This document shows, piece after piece, positions 1-8,806 of a DNA stretch of 9,296 nt (positions are counted from its first letter, which is position 1; each line of letters opens with the position of its first letter). The notes under the pieces are model-generated. The model was not told the origin of the DNA. It saw nothing but the letters and a program-made list of their open reading frames with translations, and did no database searches. Position numbers and translations under genes: made by a program. The DNA comes from Prevotellaceae bacterium (lineage in GTDB: Bacteria > Bacteroidota > Bacteroidia > Bacteroidales > UBA932): assembly GCA_031278495.1 (NCBI GenBank), contig JAITKG010000080.1, forward strand, positions 1-9,296. Direction: 5' to 3'.

Positions 1-36
1 TATCAATGCCTCGTATTCCGTGTCCCAAAAAAAAAG

Positions 37-44
37 TATCTTTG
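37..44 (+). promoter_or_regulatory. Bacteroidota-type -7 promoter element of metH
   Basis: TATCTTTG matches the TAnnTTTG -7 consensus of the Bacteroidota primary sigma factor. No clear TTTG -33 partner is seen 18-21 bases upstream, so only the -7 half is supported. Transcription would begin near position 50, leaving about a dozen untranslated bases before the ATG at 62. That leaves no room for a cobalamin or SAM riboswitch in this transcript. A promoter further upstream, outside the window, is not excluded. Confidence 0.6.
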
Positions 45-61
45 CATGCACAAATTATTAC

Positions 62-3000
62 ATGGTGGAAAGAATAGCTATCCATAAACTGTTACAGCAA
101 CGCATCCTTGTGCTTGACGGCGCAATGGGGACAATGATACAGCGGCACAAACTGGAGGAAAATGATTTTCGCGGCGCGCGTTTTGCTGCGCATCCCTGCG
201 AGGTGAAAGGCAACAACGATTTGCTGAGCCTCACGCAGCCCGCCATTATTAAGGATATCCACAGCCAGTACCTCCGGGCTGGCGCAGATATTATCGAAAC
301 CAATACTTTTAGCAGCACGCGCATCGCCATGGCGGATTACCAAATGGAAGGGCTGGCGTATGAACTCAACCTCCGCTCGGCGCAACTGGCGAAAGAAGCG
401 GCGCAGGCTTTTTCAACTGCCGGCAGGCCGCGCTTAGTGGCGGGGTCTATTGGACCGACCAACCGTTCGGCGTCGCTGTCGCCGGATGTGAACCGTCCCG
501 GCTTCCGCAATATTACGTTCGATGATTTGGCTGCCGCCTATGCCGAGCAGGTACAGGGGCTGATTGACGGCGGCGTGGATGTGCTGCTGGTCGAAACCGT
601 GTTCGATACGCTCAATGCCAAAGCCGCCCTGTATGCCATCGCCAACATTGCCTCGCCGCCGCCTGTGATGCTTTCCGCCACCATTGCCGACGCCAGCGGA
701 CGAACGCTGTCGGGGCAAACGCTCGAAGCGTTCCTCGTGTCCGTGTCGCATTACCCCTTGCTTTCTATCGGTTTGAACTGCGCATTCGGTGCGGAACAGA
801 TACGCCCGTATTTGCAGGAATTATCCGCAAAAACGGAACGCTTTGTCAGCGTCTATCCCAATGCAGGTTTGCCCAACCGCTTCGGCGGCTATGATGAAAC
901 GCCGGAAAGCATGTGCCGCCATATCGAAGGATTTATCCGCGAGGGATTGGTCAATATCGTTGGCGGCTGTTGCGGCACTACGCCGGAACATATCCGCCAC
1001 ATTGCCGGAGCGGTGGAAAACCATGCGCCGCGCAAGCCGCAACCACAACCGCATTATCTCCGGTTAAGCGGACTGGATGCTTTGACGGTTACGCCGGAGA
1101 GTAATTTTATCAATGCCGGCGAACGCACCAACGTTACCGGTTCGGCGAAGTTTTCCAAACTCATCCTTGCGGGCGACTACGAGGGCGCGCTGGCGGTGGC
1201 GCAACGGCAAATAGAAGACGGCGCACAGATTATCGACGTGAATATGGACGAGGGAATGCTGGACGCCAAAGCCGCCATGACCGCCTTCCTCCAACTGGCT
1301 GCTTCCGAGCCGGACATTGCCCGCACGCCCGTGATGCTTGACTCGTCGAACTTCGAGGTTATCGAAGCCGGCTTGAAATGCTTGCAGGGAAAGTGCGTGG
1401 TGAACTCTATTTCATTAAAGGAAGGCGAAGAAAAATTCATGGCGCAGGCACGGCGGCTGAAGCGTTACGGCGCAGCTATCATCGTAATGGCATTCGACGA
1501 GCAGGGGCAGGCGGATACTTATGAGCGCCGCATTGCCATTTGCAAGCGTTCCTACGACCTGCTGGTGCAGGAAGCAGGCATTGCGCCATGCGATATTATT
1601 TTTGACCCCAACGTGCTGGCTATCGGCACAGGACTCGAAGAACACAATAATTATGCGGTAGATTTCATCGAAACCGTTCGCTGGATAAAGCAAAACCTTC
1701 CGGAAGCCAAAGTCAGCGGCGGTATCAGCAACCTGTCGTTTGCGTTTCGCGGCAACAATGTCATCCGTGAAGCGATACATTCCGTGTTCCTCTACCACGC
1801 TATCCGTGCGGGATTGGACATGGGCATTGTGAACGCCGGCATGCTTGCCGTATATGAAGACCTCCCAAAAGATTTGCTGGAACTCACAGAAGACCTCGTT
1901 CTCAACCGCCGTCCCGACGCTACCGAACGCTTGTTGCAGTCGGTATCCGGCGTTCGGCAGCCGCCGTCCAAACAGCCTGCTGCTACTGCCGGTTTCCAGC
2001 AGCCGCCGCAGGCTGTCGAAGAGCGGCTGGCGCAGGCGTTGGCAAAAGGACGCGACGAGCATCTGGAAGCCGATATCCGCGAAGCGTGGGACAAATACGG
2101 GCAAGCATTGAAAATAATCGAAGGTCCGTTGATGGATGGCATGAATAAAGTCGGCGAACTGTTCGGCGAAGGGAAAATGTTCCTGCCGCAGGTGGTGAAG
2201 TCGGCGCGGGTGATGAAAAAGGCGGTGGCATTCCTTGAGCCTTTTCTGGCGCAGGACAGCCGCAATGCCGCCCAAAAAGCCGGGAAAATATTACTGGCTA
2301 CCGTCAAGGGCGACGTGCACGATATCGGGAAAAACATCGTGAGCGTAGTGCTCGCCTGCAATAACTTTGAGGTAATTGACCTGGGCGTGATGACGCCCTG
2401 CCGCACTATCATTGACACGGCAAAAGAACGGCAGGTGGATATTATTGCGCTCAGCGGCTTGATTACGCCTTCGCTCGAAGAGATGATCCACGTGGCAAAA
2501 GAACTGGAGCATGAAAAAATAACCGTACCGCTGATGATTGGCGGCGCAACGACTTCCAAGCTGCATACCGCCGTAAAAATTGCGCCGGAATATTCCGCTC
2601 CGGTGGTGTATACGTCCGACGCTTCGCGCGCCGCGCTGGCTGCCGTTGCCCTGATGGGCGAACGCCGCGACGCATTTATCCGGAAAACCAACGATGAATA
2701 TGCCACGCTACGCCGGCTGCATGAAGGCAAACAGGCGCAACGCCAAATAACGCCCATCGCCGAAGCGCGGCAAAAAAAATGGACGGGCGAACCCTACGTT
2801 TCCGTGCCGCCGGCATTCACCGGCGTGCGCACGTTCGACCGCTACGACCTCGCTACCCTCGTTCCCTATATCGACTGGGCACCGTTTTTCCACGCATGGG
2901 AACTCTACGGCACGTTTCCCGCCCTGTTGCAGGACGAAAAATCGGGCGCAGAGGCGGCGCGGCTGTACCACGACGCGCAACAAATGTTACAGTCCATTGT

Positions 3001-3667
3001 TTCTGAAAAACGCCTGACGGCACGCGCTGCCATTGGCTTCTGGCATGCCGCTGCCGATGGCGACGATATACGGTTATATACCGGCGGCACGCGTCCGGAA
3101 ACTGCCGCCGTCCTGCCCATATTGCGGCAGCAAGTGAAGAACGACGCAGACGTGTATTGCGCCCTGTCTGATTTCATGGCAGCGGACAACGCCGGCTACA
3201 TCGGCGGGTTTGCCGCCACCGCCGGCATCGGCGTGGACGAATGGACGGCGCGCTTCCGCCAGCAGCACGACGAATACAGCAGCCTCCTGATACAAACCCT
3301 TGCCGACCGCTTGACGGAAGCCTTTTCGGAGCACCTGCACGAGCGCGTCCGCACCGAGCTATGGGGCTACGACAAGGCAAACCGGAACACCGGTATCCGT
3401 CCCGCCATCGGTTACCCGATACTCCCCGACCATTCCCTGAAGAAAACGCTGTTCGGACTGTTGGACGCCGAGAACAACTGCGGCATCCGATTGACTGAAT
3501 CCATGGCAATGTTTCCCACAGCGGCAGTCTGCGGCTTGTATATCGACCATCCGCAGGCGCGTTATTTTGCCGTTGGCGACATCGGCGACGACCAACTCGC
3601 CGACTATGCCGCCCGCAAACAGGTAAACCCGCAAGAACTCCTCCGCTTTCTGGCAAACAAAAGATAG
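62..3667 (+). CDS. metH: Cobalamin-dependent methionine synthase (5-methyltetrahydrofolate-homocysteine methyltransferase)
   Basis: This cytoplasmic enzyme transfers the methyl group of 5-methyltetrahydrofolate to homocysteine through cob(I)alamin/methylcobalamin, giving methionine and tetrahydrofolate. The 1201-residue product is close to the length of E. coli MetH and has the full module order. The homocysteine/zinc domain (about 3-325) opens with DGAMGTMIQ and has zinc ligands C240, C303 and C304 (GGCCGT), spaced as in E. coli. The pterin-binding domain (about 345-610) starts at NAGERTNVTGSAKF. The helical cap (about 650-735) has GPLMDGMN and GKMFLPQVVKSARVMK. The cobalamin domain (about 738-870) carries GDVHDIGKNIV with axial ligand H753, and LSGLITPSLEEM. 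The C-terminal SAM reactivation domain (about 885-1200) has D938, R1113 in RPAIGYP, and LTESMAMFPTAAV. An in-frame GTG at 20 would add 14 residues, but it lies upstream of the -7 element at 37-44, so I chose the ATG at 62; the next codon, GTG at 65, is another possible start. No frameshift or missing key residue is seen. Confidence 0.97.
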   Translation: MVERIAIHKLLQQRILVLDGAMGTMIQRHKLEENDFRGARFAAHPCEVKGNNDLLSLTQPAIIKDIHSQYLRAGADIIETNTFSSTRIAMADYQMEGLAYELNLRSAQLAKEAAQAFSTAGRPRLVAGSIGPTNRSASLSPDVNRPGFRNITFDDLAAAYAEQVQGLIDGGVDVLLVETVFDTLNAKAALYAIANIASPPPVMLSATIADASGRTLSGQTLEAFLVSVSHYPLLSIGLNCAFGAEQIRPYLQELSAKTERFVSVYPNAGLPNRFGGYDETPESMCRHIEGFIREGLVNIVGGCCGTTPEHIRHIAGAVENHAPRKPQPQPHYLRLSGLDALTVTPESNFINAGERTNVTGSAKFSKLILAGDYEGALAVAQRQIEDGAQIIDVNMDEGMLDAKAAMTAFLQLAASEPDIARTPVMLDSSNFEVIEAGLKCLQGKCVVNSISLKEGEEKFMAQARRLKRYGAAIIVMAFDEQGQADTYERRIAICKRSYDLLVQEAGIAPCDIIFDPNVLAIGTGLEEHNNYAVDFIETVRWIKQNLPEAKVSGGISNLSFAFRGNNVIREAIHSVFLYHAIRAGLDMGIVNAGMLAVYEDLPKDLLELTEDLVLNRRPDATERLLQSVSGVRQPPSKQPAATAGFQQPPQAVEERLAQALAKGRDEHLEADIREAWDKYGQALKIIEGPLMDGMNKVGELFGEGKMFLPQVVKSARVMKKAVAFLEPFLAQDSRNAAQKAGKILLATVKGDVHDIGKNIVSVVLACNNFEVIDLGVMTPCRTIIDTAKERQVDIIALSGLITPSLEEMIHVAKELEHEKITVPLMIGGATTSKLHTAVKIAPEYSAPVVYTSDASRAALAAVALMGERRDAFIRKTNDEYATLRRLHEGKQAQRQITPIAEARQKKWTGEPYVSVPPAFTGVRTFDRYDLATLVPYIDWAPFFHAWELYGTFPALLQDEKSGAEAARLYHDAQQMLQSIVSEKRLTARAAIGFWHAAADGDDIRLYTGGTRPETAAVLPILRQQVKNDADVYCALSDFMAADNAGYIGGFAATAGIGVDEWTARFRQQHDEYSSLLIQTLADRLTEAFSEHLHERVRTELWGYDKANRNTGIRPAIGYPILPDHSLKKTLFGLLDAENNCGIRLTESMAMFPTAAVCGLYIDHPQARYFAVGDIGDDQLADYAARKQVNPQELLRFLANKR

Positions 3668-3733
3668 CGCACGGACGCCGGTTTGCTTAATCACCTGATC
3701 CCTCCATTTACGGATTTTGTGCCAAAGTTTCGG

Positions 3734-3790
3734 AACAATGGGGAATTGTTTTGAAACAATTTACGAAAAATCGTACTTAAAAAGTATTTT
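3734..3790. terminator. Cluster of AT-rich hairpins between convergent genes, probable bidirectional terminator
   Basis: The 144 bases between the converging metH and AsmA genes contain several perfect small inverted repeats. AATTGTTT/AAACAATT lies at 3744-3761. AACAAT/ATTGTT at 3734-3750 competes with it for the same bases. TACGA/TCGTA at 3762-3775 has an AAAA loop. TACTT/AAGTA at 3774-3786 is followed by TTTT on the plus strand. The stems are short and AT-rich, so each alone would be a weak terminator. The position between two converging genes makes a termination role the simplest reading. The rest of the gap (3668-3733) shows nothing recognisable. Confidence 0.45.
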
Positions 3791-3811
3791 CTTATGCTTG
3801 GATAACCCGGT

Positions 3812-6800
3812 TTAACTGCCTGTTATATCTACCGAATCTTTCCCGGCAGTTACACCGGTAGTGTCGGAAGCGAAAAAGCGGCGGCGGAGCGTATCATCAA
3901 CTGCCGGGGCAGTCCGCCGGCGTCGCGTTCGCGAAGCAGGCGCTTCATTGATAATGGCGGAAATGTCTTTTTGCAATTGTTTTTCCAGTTCCTGCCGGAC
4001 ATTGAACAGACGCCCGTAAAGGGAATGTTTCTTCACCGGGTCGTCAAGGTCGGAATAGAGGCGTTTGGCTAAGCGTATTTTCATATCGCCGGGAATGCCG
4101 GTGAGGTTCAGTCCTATTTTTAGTAGCGGTACAGGCCATTTCAGGATAGATATGTGGTAATCGAAACGCATATCAAGGTATTGCGTGCCGCCCACAGCCA
4201 CCTGGTAACGGTCGATAGACAATACAAACGGGAATATGAGTATATAATTATCGCGCAAAATCAGTTCCAGCGATACGCTGTCGATAATGTTGCGCTGTTT
4301 ATTTTTAAAGTATAATGTTTTGGCAATACTGGAAAATGTTTCGCCATCCAGCAGCGTCAGATTCTCGCCGGACAGGGAACAGGAAGCGGTAGCGGTAGAA
4401 AAATCGACATTCATCATAGCGTCCAATTTCGACAGTCCGGTTACATGGCAATCCACCACGCCTTCAAAGGAACGCAGCATGGGCGCCAAGCTGTCGAGCA
4501 GGGGAAATGCGTTTATGAGTTCTTTCACCTGTATCCGGTGCAGGAATAAATCCAGTCCTATTTCGGCGTTTTTAGGATTGTTGGCTTGGTAGGCAAATGC
4601 CAGTTGCATGTTGCCGATATTGGAATGCAGCCTCACGTCCGGCGCATGTACCGCCTGATTGCGCACAATAAACTGCGTATTGACGCTGTCCAGTACGAGT
4701 TTTGAATAGTATGCCTTGTTAATTTTTGCCTGCATGGTAAAATCGATATTGCGCGGCACAACAAATACGCCCGCCAGCGTAGTATCATCCTGCACGGTCA
4801 GGGGGATTTCTTCCGTTTCGTCCAGCAGTGCGCCGGAAATAGAATCTTTCACCCGGTTGTCCTGAAAACTGTAGTTAGAGCCTGCCACCAGCGCGCGGAT
4901 CATTTGGTTCAGGTTAATGGTATCGGCTTCTATTTCGAATGCCGCCGTAATGCGCCGGTTGTTGAGCAATGCCTGTCGGATGCCCCTGAGGCTGCCGCTC
5001 AGGTTGACCCGCGACCGTCCCAAGCGCATTTGCAGTTGTTTTATCTTTACCGAATCAATGGAAAAATCTATTGCGCCTTCCACAATCTGCGTGCGTAGCG
5101 GGAAATGCGGCGTGCGCACACGCGCCCGTTGTATATCCACGCTTCCGGCGATGTTCCATTGCCGCAGTATGGTTTTTGCTTCCTGCGATTCCATGCGCAT
5201 GTTTACCACGTCGCTGTTGGCAGCCGCAGTAGCGGATAGCGGGCGGTTGGCGCGGCGTTGTTGGGCGGCGGCAGAAGCCGTATCGCTACGGGTACGGGTA
5301 ACTGTCGCCGCCGGTCGCCGGTGTGCCTGTATGCGCAGTTTTCCCGTGTTGATACTGCCACTGAAGCCGGGCGCCCGGCTGCGGAGCGTATCCAGCGTGA
5401 AACGCAGGAGGTATTCCGGTTTGGCGGGGTCGGTTTTCAGGGGACGCGTAGCAACGGTTCCGCTCATTCTTCTTGCCTGTAGCCGCAGGCTGTCTTTCCG
5501 TACAACGAGATTTTCCAACCGGACGCTGGAAAACACTGGAGCAATAGACGCCAAGTCTTTTGCGGGCGAAGTGGAAAAGATAGCCGACCATTTCCCGGTA
5601 CGGACAGACAGCGTGTCCATCGCTATGGTTATGCTGTCGGCGCTGACCCGTCCGTTAAAGAGGATATCGCGTTCACGGCGGCGCGAGGTATCCTTGTAAT
5701 TGCTGCCAAAGCGTCCGCGCAGGCAGGGTACGGTAATCAACAGTTTCCGCGCCGGATATGCCACCTGCATGCTGTCAATATCAACATCGCCATTGGCTTT
5801 GATTTTTCCCCAGTCACCGTTCAGCACATTGTCCAGGAAACATTCGCCGGATATATCCAAATGTATTTGTCCTTGCATATCCATGCTGTCTTTCGGGGGA
5901 AAGTTTTTTTTCAGTTGTGTAAAATCCACATCGCCTTTAACGGCGGTTTGCAGGTAGGGCGCTGTAAAGAGGTCTTTTGCTCCGGCGGTAACGTGGATAT
6001 TCAAGGCAGGGCTTTGCACCGCCAGCTTGTCCAATTGTAGCGTAGAGGGCGTTTTGCGGCTGAAGTCAAGGTAAGCCGAGCCGTCTATTTCCAACAGTTC
6101 TATGCCTTTCCTGCCGGGATATTTTGCACTCCGCACCTGCCCGTTGGATAGTTTCAATGAAGTGCGCAATACCGGCAAATCGTTTGCACCGAAAGCGCCG
6201 CTCAGGTTGCCTTGCACCGCCACTTCGCCGGCGGTAGAGAAGCGGGAAAGAGCGGACGAAAAACCGGCAGGCAAATGCGCCAGCGCTTCGGGAATTGATG
6301 ATGCTTGCAGGGTATAATCTATATTCATCCCGAGAGTATTATTCACCGTATCGCTTGCATCCAGCGAGCCGGTTACGCCAAAATCCATGTTTGCCAATGA
6401 AAGCCTTGCCTGTTCGATACGTATTTTGTGTGTTTTATTTTCCTGTTCCAGCCTTGCCGAAAACTGTAACGGCAAACTGTCGCACCACTGCATCCCGTTG
6501 TTCCAAACGCTGACCGACGGCACATCCAGCCGCAGGCGGAGTTGCGCCGAATCGGACGTCAGGCGGCCGCCCAAGCGGAGGTTCAATTGCCCGAGCGTGA
6601 TGCTGCTGCTATTCCGGCGGTCGTTATATACAACCGTTGCGCCGGAAATCCGCACCCGGCGGATATTGAGTTCCGGCAATGCCAGTGTGTCCGCCACAGC
6701 CGTTGTGTCCCTGCGGAAGATATTCCAGTTCAGGTTGCCGGCTGGACTGACGTCCACATATACATCGGGGCGTTCCAGTTGCACGCGGTGTACCACAATT

Positions 6801-7141
6801 TTCTTGGTACGCAAAAATTCCACCGGGTCGAACGAAATTACGCATGACGAAAACAACAGCAACGTATCCGCCGGGCGGGACGGCATCGCGCTATCCGCAG
6901 CCGGCTTGACGAGCGAGCCATTAACCAGCCGGACGCCAATGCTGGGAAAGGTTGAAAAAATGGTTACATCTACTTCGTCAAATCCTACTTCAGCGTCGAG
7001 GTATTGATTGGCGAGGCGGAGGACTACCGGCGTAAGCTGCGCAGGCTTCAGCAAGACATAGCCCGCAAGGAATATGCCCAGCATTAAAAACAGCACGACG
7101 CCTGCAAAAATAACAACGATGCGTTTCAGGACGATTTTCAT
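3812..7141 (-). CDS. AsmA-family envelope protein
   Basis: The product has 1109 residues and one N-terminal hydrophobic segment (about 7-31), so it is probably held in the inner membrane with the bulk in the periplasm. The opening follows the AsmA N-terminal pattern: hydrophobic anchor, then an amphipathic stretch with QYLDAEVGFDEVDVTIFSTFPSIGVRL. Next comes the signature-like PDVYVDVSPAGNLNWNIF at about 125-142. Long runs of alternating beta-strand sequence follow, as expected of AsmA/TamB-like proteins, whose repeating beta architecture is linked to outer-membrane homeostasis and lipid movement between membranes. An Ala/Arg/Thr-rich, probably disordered linker lies near 610-645. The last 40 residues or so are polar and basic (RTRRRR at 1071-1076) and look like a flexible tail. 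The stop lies 144 bases from the metH stop. The ATG is 74 bases after the permease stop, with no TAnnTTTG element between, which suggests read-through from the permease promoter. Family assignment is firm; cargo and exact role are unknown. Confidence 0.85.
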   Translation of the reverse strand: MKIVLKRIVVIFAGVVLFLMLGIFLAGYVLLKPAQLTPVVLRLANQYLDAEVGFDEVDVTIFSTFPSIGVRLVNGSLVKPAADSAMPSRPADTLLLFSSCVISFDPVEFLRTKKIVVHRVQLERPDVYVDVSPAGNLNWNIFRRDTTAVADTLALPELNIRRVRISGATVVYNDRRNSSSITLGQLNLRLGGRLTSDSAQLRLRLDVPSVSVWNNGMQWCDSLPLQFSARLEQENKTHKIRIEQARLSLANMDFGVTGSLDASDTVNNTLGMNIDYTLQASSIPEALAHLPAGFSSALSRFSTAGEVAVQGNLSGAFGANDLPVLRTSLKLSNGQVRSAKYPGRKGIELLEIDGSAYLDFSRKTPSTLQLDKLAVQSPALNIHVTAGAKDLFTAPYLQTAVKGDVDFTQLKKNFPPKDSMDMQGQIHLDISGECFLDNVLNGDWGKIKANGDVDIDSMQVAYPARKLLITVPCLRGRFGSNYKDTSRRRERDILFNGRVSADSITIAMDTLSVRTGKWSAIFSTSPAKDLASIAPVFSSVRLENLVVRKDSLRLQARRMSGTVATRPLKTDPAKPEYLLRFTLDTLRSRAPGFSGSINTGKLRIQAHRRPAATVTRTRSDTASAAAQQRRANRPLSATAAANSDVVNMRMESQEAKTILRQWNIAGSVDIQRARVRTPHFPLRTQIVEGAIDFSIDSVKIKQLQMRLGRSRVNLSGSLRGIRQALLNNRRITAAFEIEADTINLNQMIRALVAGSNYSFQDNRVKDSISGALLDETEEIPLTVQDDTTLAGVFVVPRNIDFTMQAKINKAYYSKLVLDSVNTQFIVRNQAVHAPDVRLHSNIGNMQLAFAYQANNPKNAEIGLDLFLHRIQVKELINAFPLLDSLAPMLRSFEGVVDCHVTGLSKLDAMMNVDFSTATASCSLSGENLTLLDGETFSSIAKTLYFKNKQRNIIDSVSLELILRDNYILIFPFVLSIDRYQVAVGGTQYLDMRFDYHISILKWPVPLLKIGLNLTGIPGDMKIRLAKRLYSDLDDPVKKHSLYGRLFNVRQELEKQLQKDISAIINEAPASRTRRRRTAPAVDDTLRRRFFASDTTGVTAGKDSVDITGS

Positions 7142-7215
7142 TTGTAGATTGGCTTAATTGTTAATTTGCCTTGATAACTAAGCGGCGCCGGCACGTTATG
7201 CTGTATGCCTCACGC

Positions 7216-8538
7216 TTAATTTTTATACTTAACCCATTTCCATATTTCCCGGAGGGTAGGTTTTTTGCCATACATCAGGATACCGACACGGTAGATTTTC
7301 CCGGCAAACCAAACGACAGCAATAAACGTCACAAACAACAACGCTAATGATAATGCTATTTGCCAAAATGGAACGCCAAACGGCATCCGCGCCATCATGA
7401 CCATTGGGGAGGTGAAGGGAATCATCGATCCCCAGAACGAAAGCGAACTGTCGGGATATTGAAAAGTGTGCAGCATGAGGAATATGCCAAGTATAAGCGG
7501 TATGGTTACCGGGATAGTCAGTTGTTGCGTATCGGCTTCGTTTTCCACTGCCGAGCCGACAGCCGCAAACAGTGCGGCATACAGGAAATAACCAAAAAGG
7601 AAATAGAAAAGAAAAGCGGCAATAATCGCTACGAAATTGATAGCGCTCAACATGCCGAATATATCCGAAGCTATCGTGCTTTCCAGCGTTTTCGTTACTT
7701 CTGCGCCGGCATTGCCCACTATTGCCGGCATCATGTCGGTCGCCGGGGGAACAGTGAAAAAGCTTTGCGCCACAGTAGCTAAAACCAGTGTCAGGAGTAT
7801 CCATATTATAAACTGCAACAGCCCGACCGAAGCCACGCCGGTAATTTTACCCATCATCAGTTGGAATGGCTTCACGGACGACACGATGACTTCTATTATC
7901 CGGTTGTTTTTTTCTTCGATGACCCCGCGCATCACCATGTTGCCGAACATCAGGATGAACATGTATATCATAAAACTGAAGATATAGGAAATGCCCATGC
8001 TCAAGCCCGCATGCGTGGCTTTCTCTTTGCCGTCGTCGCCCCAGACAAAGGTTTTGACGGGGATTTTTGTTTTCACAGACGCCAAAATAGTATCCAAACC
8101 GGGAATTTGATAGGATTCCAGTTTATATTGTTCCACTACTTTTTCCATGTTGCGTTCCACATGGTTTTGCACTTCCATGTTAATTTGCCGGAAAGCGTAC
8201 ATCCCTATGGACACTTGCTTTTCCTCATCCATCGGGCTTATCGTAACAATGGCATACCATCCTTCTTTTTCGAACTGTTGTTTCAACGAGTCAAGCGATG
8301 CGCCGGGGCGGAAATGGAAAATAAGGTTTTCGGTATTCGCCAGCGCTTTCCCTGCCAGTCCTGACTGGTCAATGACTATAATCGTTTTCTGCTGGTCGTC
8401 CTTTACCGATTGGATGAGGAACGGCACTACCATTAACCCGGCAAGCAATACCGGCACAAGGATAGTGGTAATGATAAACGATTTTTTCTTTACGCGCACC
8501 AGAAATTCGCGCTCAATAATCAGGAATATTTTTTTCAT
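7216..8538 (-). CDS. ABC-2 type (NatB-like) transporter permease
   Basis: This 440-residue membrane protein has the layout of the ABC-2/NatB permease family (ABC2_membrane_3, COG1668 type). There is a basic N-terminus and a first membrane segment at about 22-43. A large extracytoplasmic domain follows (about 44-180). Five or so further hydrophobic segments lie near 183-203, 232-256, 298-327, 340-358 and 392-412. The conserved cytoplasmic motif EEKNNRIIEVIVSSVKP (208-224) is followed by MMGK, and ENEADTQQLTIP (332-343) and IPFTSPMVMMARMPFG (373-388) are also typical of the family. Such permeases need a separate ATPase to export sodium, drugs, peptides or other unknown cargo. Here no ATPase gene is adjacent: upstream lies non-coding repeat-rich DNA, and downstream lies the AsmA gene. 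The start ATG follows an A-rich stretch without a Shine-Dalgarno sequence, as usual in Bacteroidota. The substrate cannot be told from sequence. Confidence 0.9.
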   Translation of the reverse strand: MKKIFLIIEREFLVRVKKKSFIITTILVPVLLAGLMVVPFLIQSVKDDQQKTIIVIDQSGLAGKALANTENLIFHFRPGASLDSLKQQFEKEGWYAIVTISPMDEEKQVSIGMYAFRQINMEVQNHVERNMEKVVEQYKLESYQIPGLDTILASVKTKIPVKTFVWGDDGKEKATHAGLSMGISYIFSFMIYMFILMFGNMVMRGVIEEKNNRIIEVIVSSVKPFQLMMGKITGVASVGLLQFIIWILLTLVLATVAQSFFTVPPATDMMPAIVGNAGAEVTKTLESTIASDIFGMLSAINFVAIIAAFLFYFLFGYFLYAALFAAVGSAVENEADTQQLTIPVTIPLILGIFLMLHTFQYPDSSLSFWGSMIPFTSPMVMMARMPFGVPFWQIALSLALLFVTFIAVVWFAGKIYRVGILMYGKKPTLREIWKWVKYKN

Positions 8539-8611
8539 GGTTGTTTTTATTGATTTGTTTCCAATGGTTACACGGATAGTTCGTTAATTTAAAGGTCAAA
8601 AGTTTTAAGGT

Positions 8612-8642
8612 GGCAAATATATATTTTTTCTTCATTTGCCAT
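8612..8642. repeat. Inverted repeat TGGCAAAT/ATTTGCCA overlapping a promoter element
   Basis: A perfect 8-bp inverted repeat has arms at 8612-8619 and 8635-8642, separated by 15 T/A-rich bases. The left arm overlaps the minus-strand -7 element at 8615-8622. The position about 75-105 bases upstream of the permease start would suit an operator for a dimeric regulator, or a weak hairpin in the leader. It may also be chance in AT-rich DNA. Confidence 0.35.
8615..8622 (-). promoter_or_regulatory. Candidate -7 promoter element upstream of the permease
   Basis: Read on the minus strand this is TATATTTG, a full match to TAnnTTTG. It would start transcription near 8608 and give a leader of about 70 bases before the permease ATG at 8538. 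No TTTG is present at the expected -33 distance, so the call rests on the -7 element alone. Confidence 0.4.
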
Positions 8643-8698
8643 AGACCTTATTTATCTTAGCTTTTGGCTTAGCGCCGTCAATCATTTTTTATTCTGCA

Positions 8699-8706
8699 CA
8701 AAGTTA
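8699..8706 (-). promoter_or_regulatory. Second candidate -7 promoter element upstream of the permease
   Basis: On the minus strand this reads TAACTTTG, again matching TAnnTTTG. Transcription would begin near 8692 and leave a leader of about 150 bases before the permease. TTTG motifs on the same strand lie upstream at 8718-8721 and 8730-8733, but their spacings (11 and 23 bases) are off the usual 18-21, so the -33 element is uncertain. It and the element at 8615-8622 may be alternatives. Confidence 0.4.
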
Positions 8707-8770
8707 CAATTTTTTTTCAAAGCAATACTCAAAAGGAAATCCAAGCAGCAAACGGGATTTACGGTTTAAT

Positions 8771-8804
8771 GTGCTAATGTGACTAATGTGCTAATGTGAC
8801 TAAT
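8771..8804. repeat. Two perfect copies of a 17-bp tandem repeat
   Basis: GTGCTAATGTGACTAAT occurs at 8771-8787 and, without mismatch, at 8788-8804. Each unit is itself two diverged half-units (GTGCTAAT and GTGACTAAT), and a partial copy (TTTAAT) precedes it. This is the first module of the repeat island and ends two bases before the first 14-bp GC-rich element. Confidence 0.9.
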
Positions 8805-8806
8805 TG

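Noticed and set aside
1415..2757. Long minus-strand open frames within metH (1415-2275 and 1792-2757)
   Set aside because: They lie antisense to well-conserved metH domains and have compositions typical of GC-rich shadow frames, with no recognisable domain.
4917..5699. 260-codon plus-strand frame inside the AsmA gene
   Set aside because: It is antisense to a gene with clear family features, and its sequence is Arg/Ser-rich shadow translation.
7142..7215. Terminator or promoter between the permease and AsmA genes
   Set aside because: The region has only a short GC palindrome (CGGCGCCG) without a T-run and no TAnnTTTG element on the minus strand.
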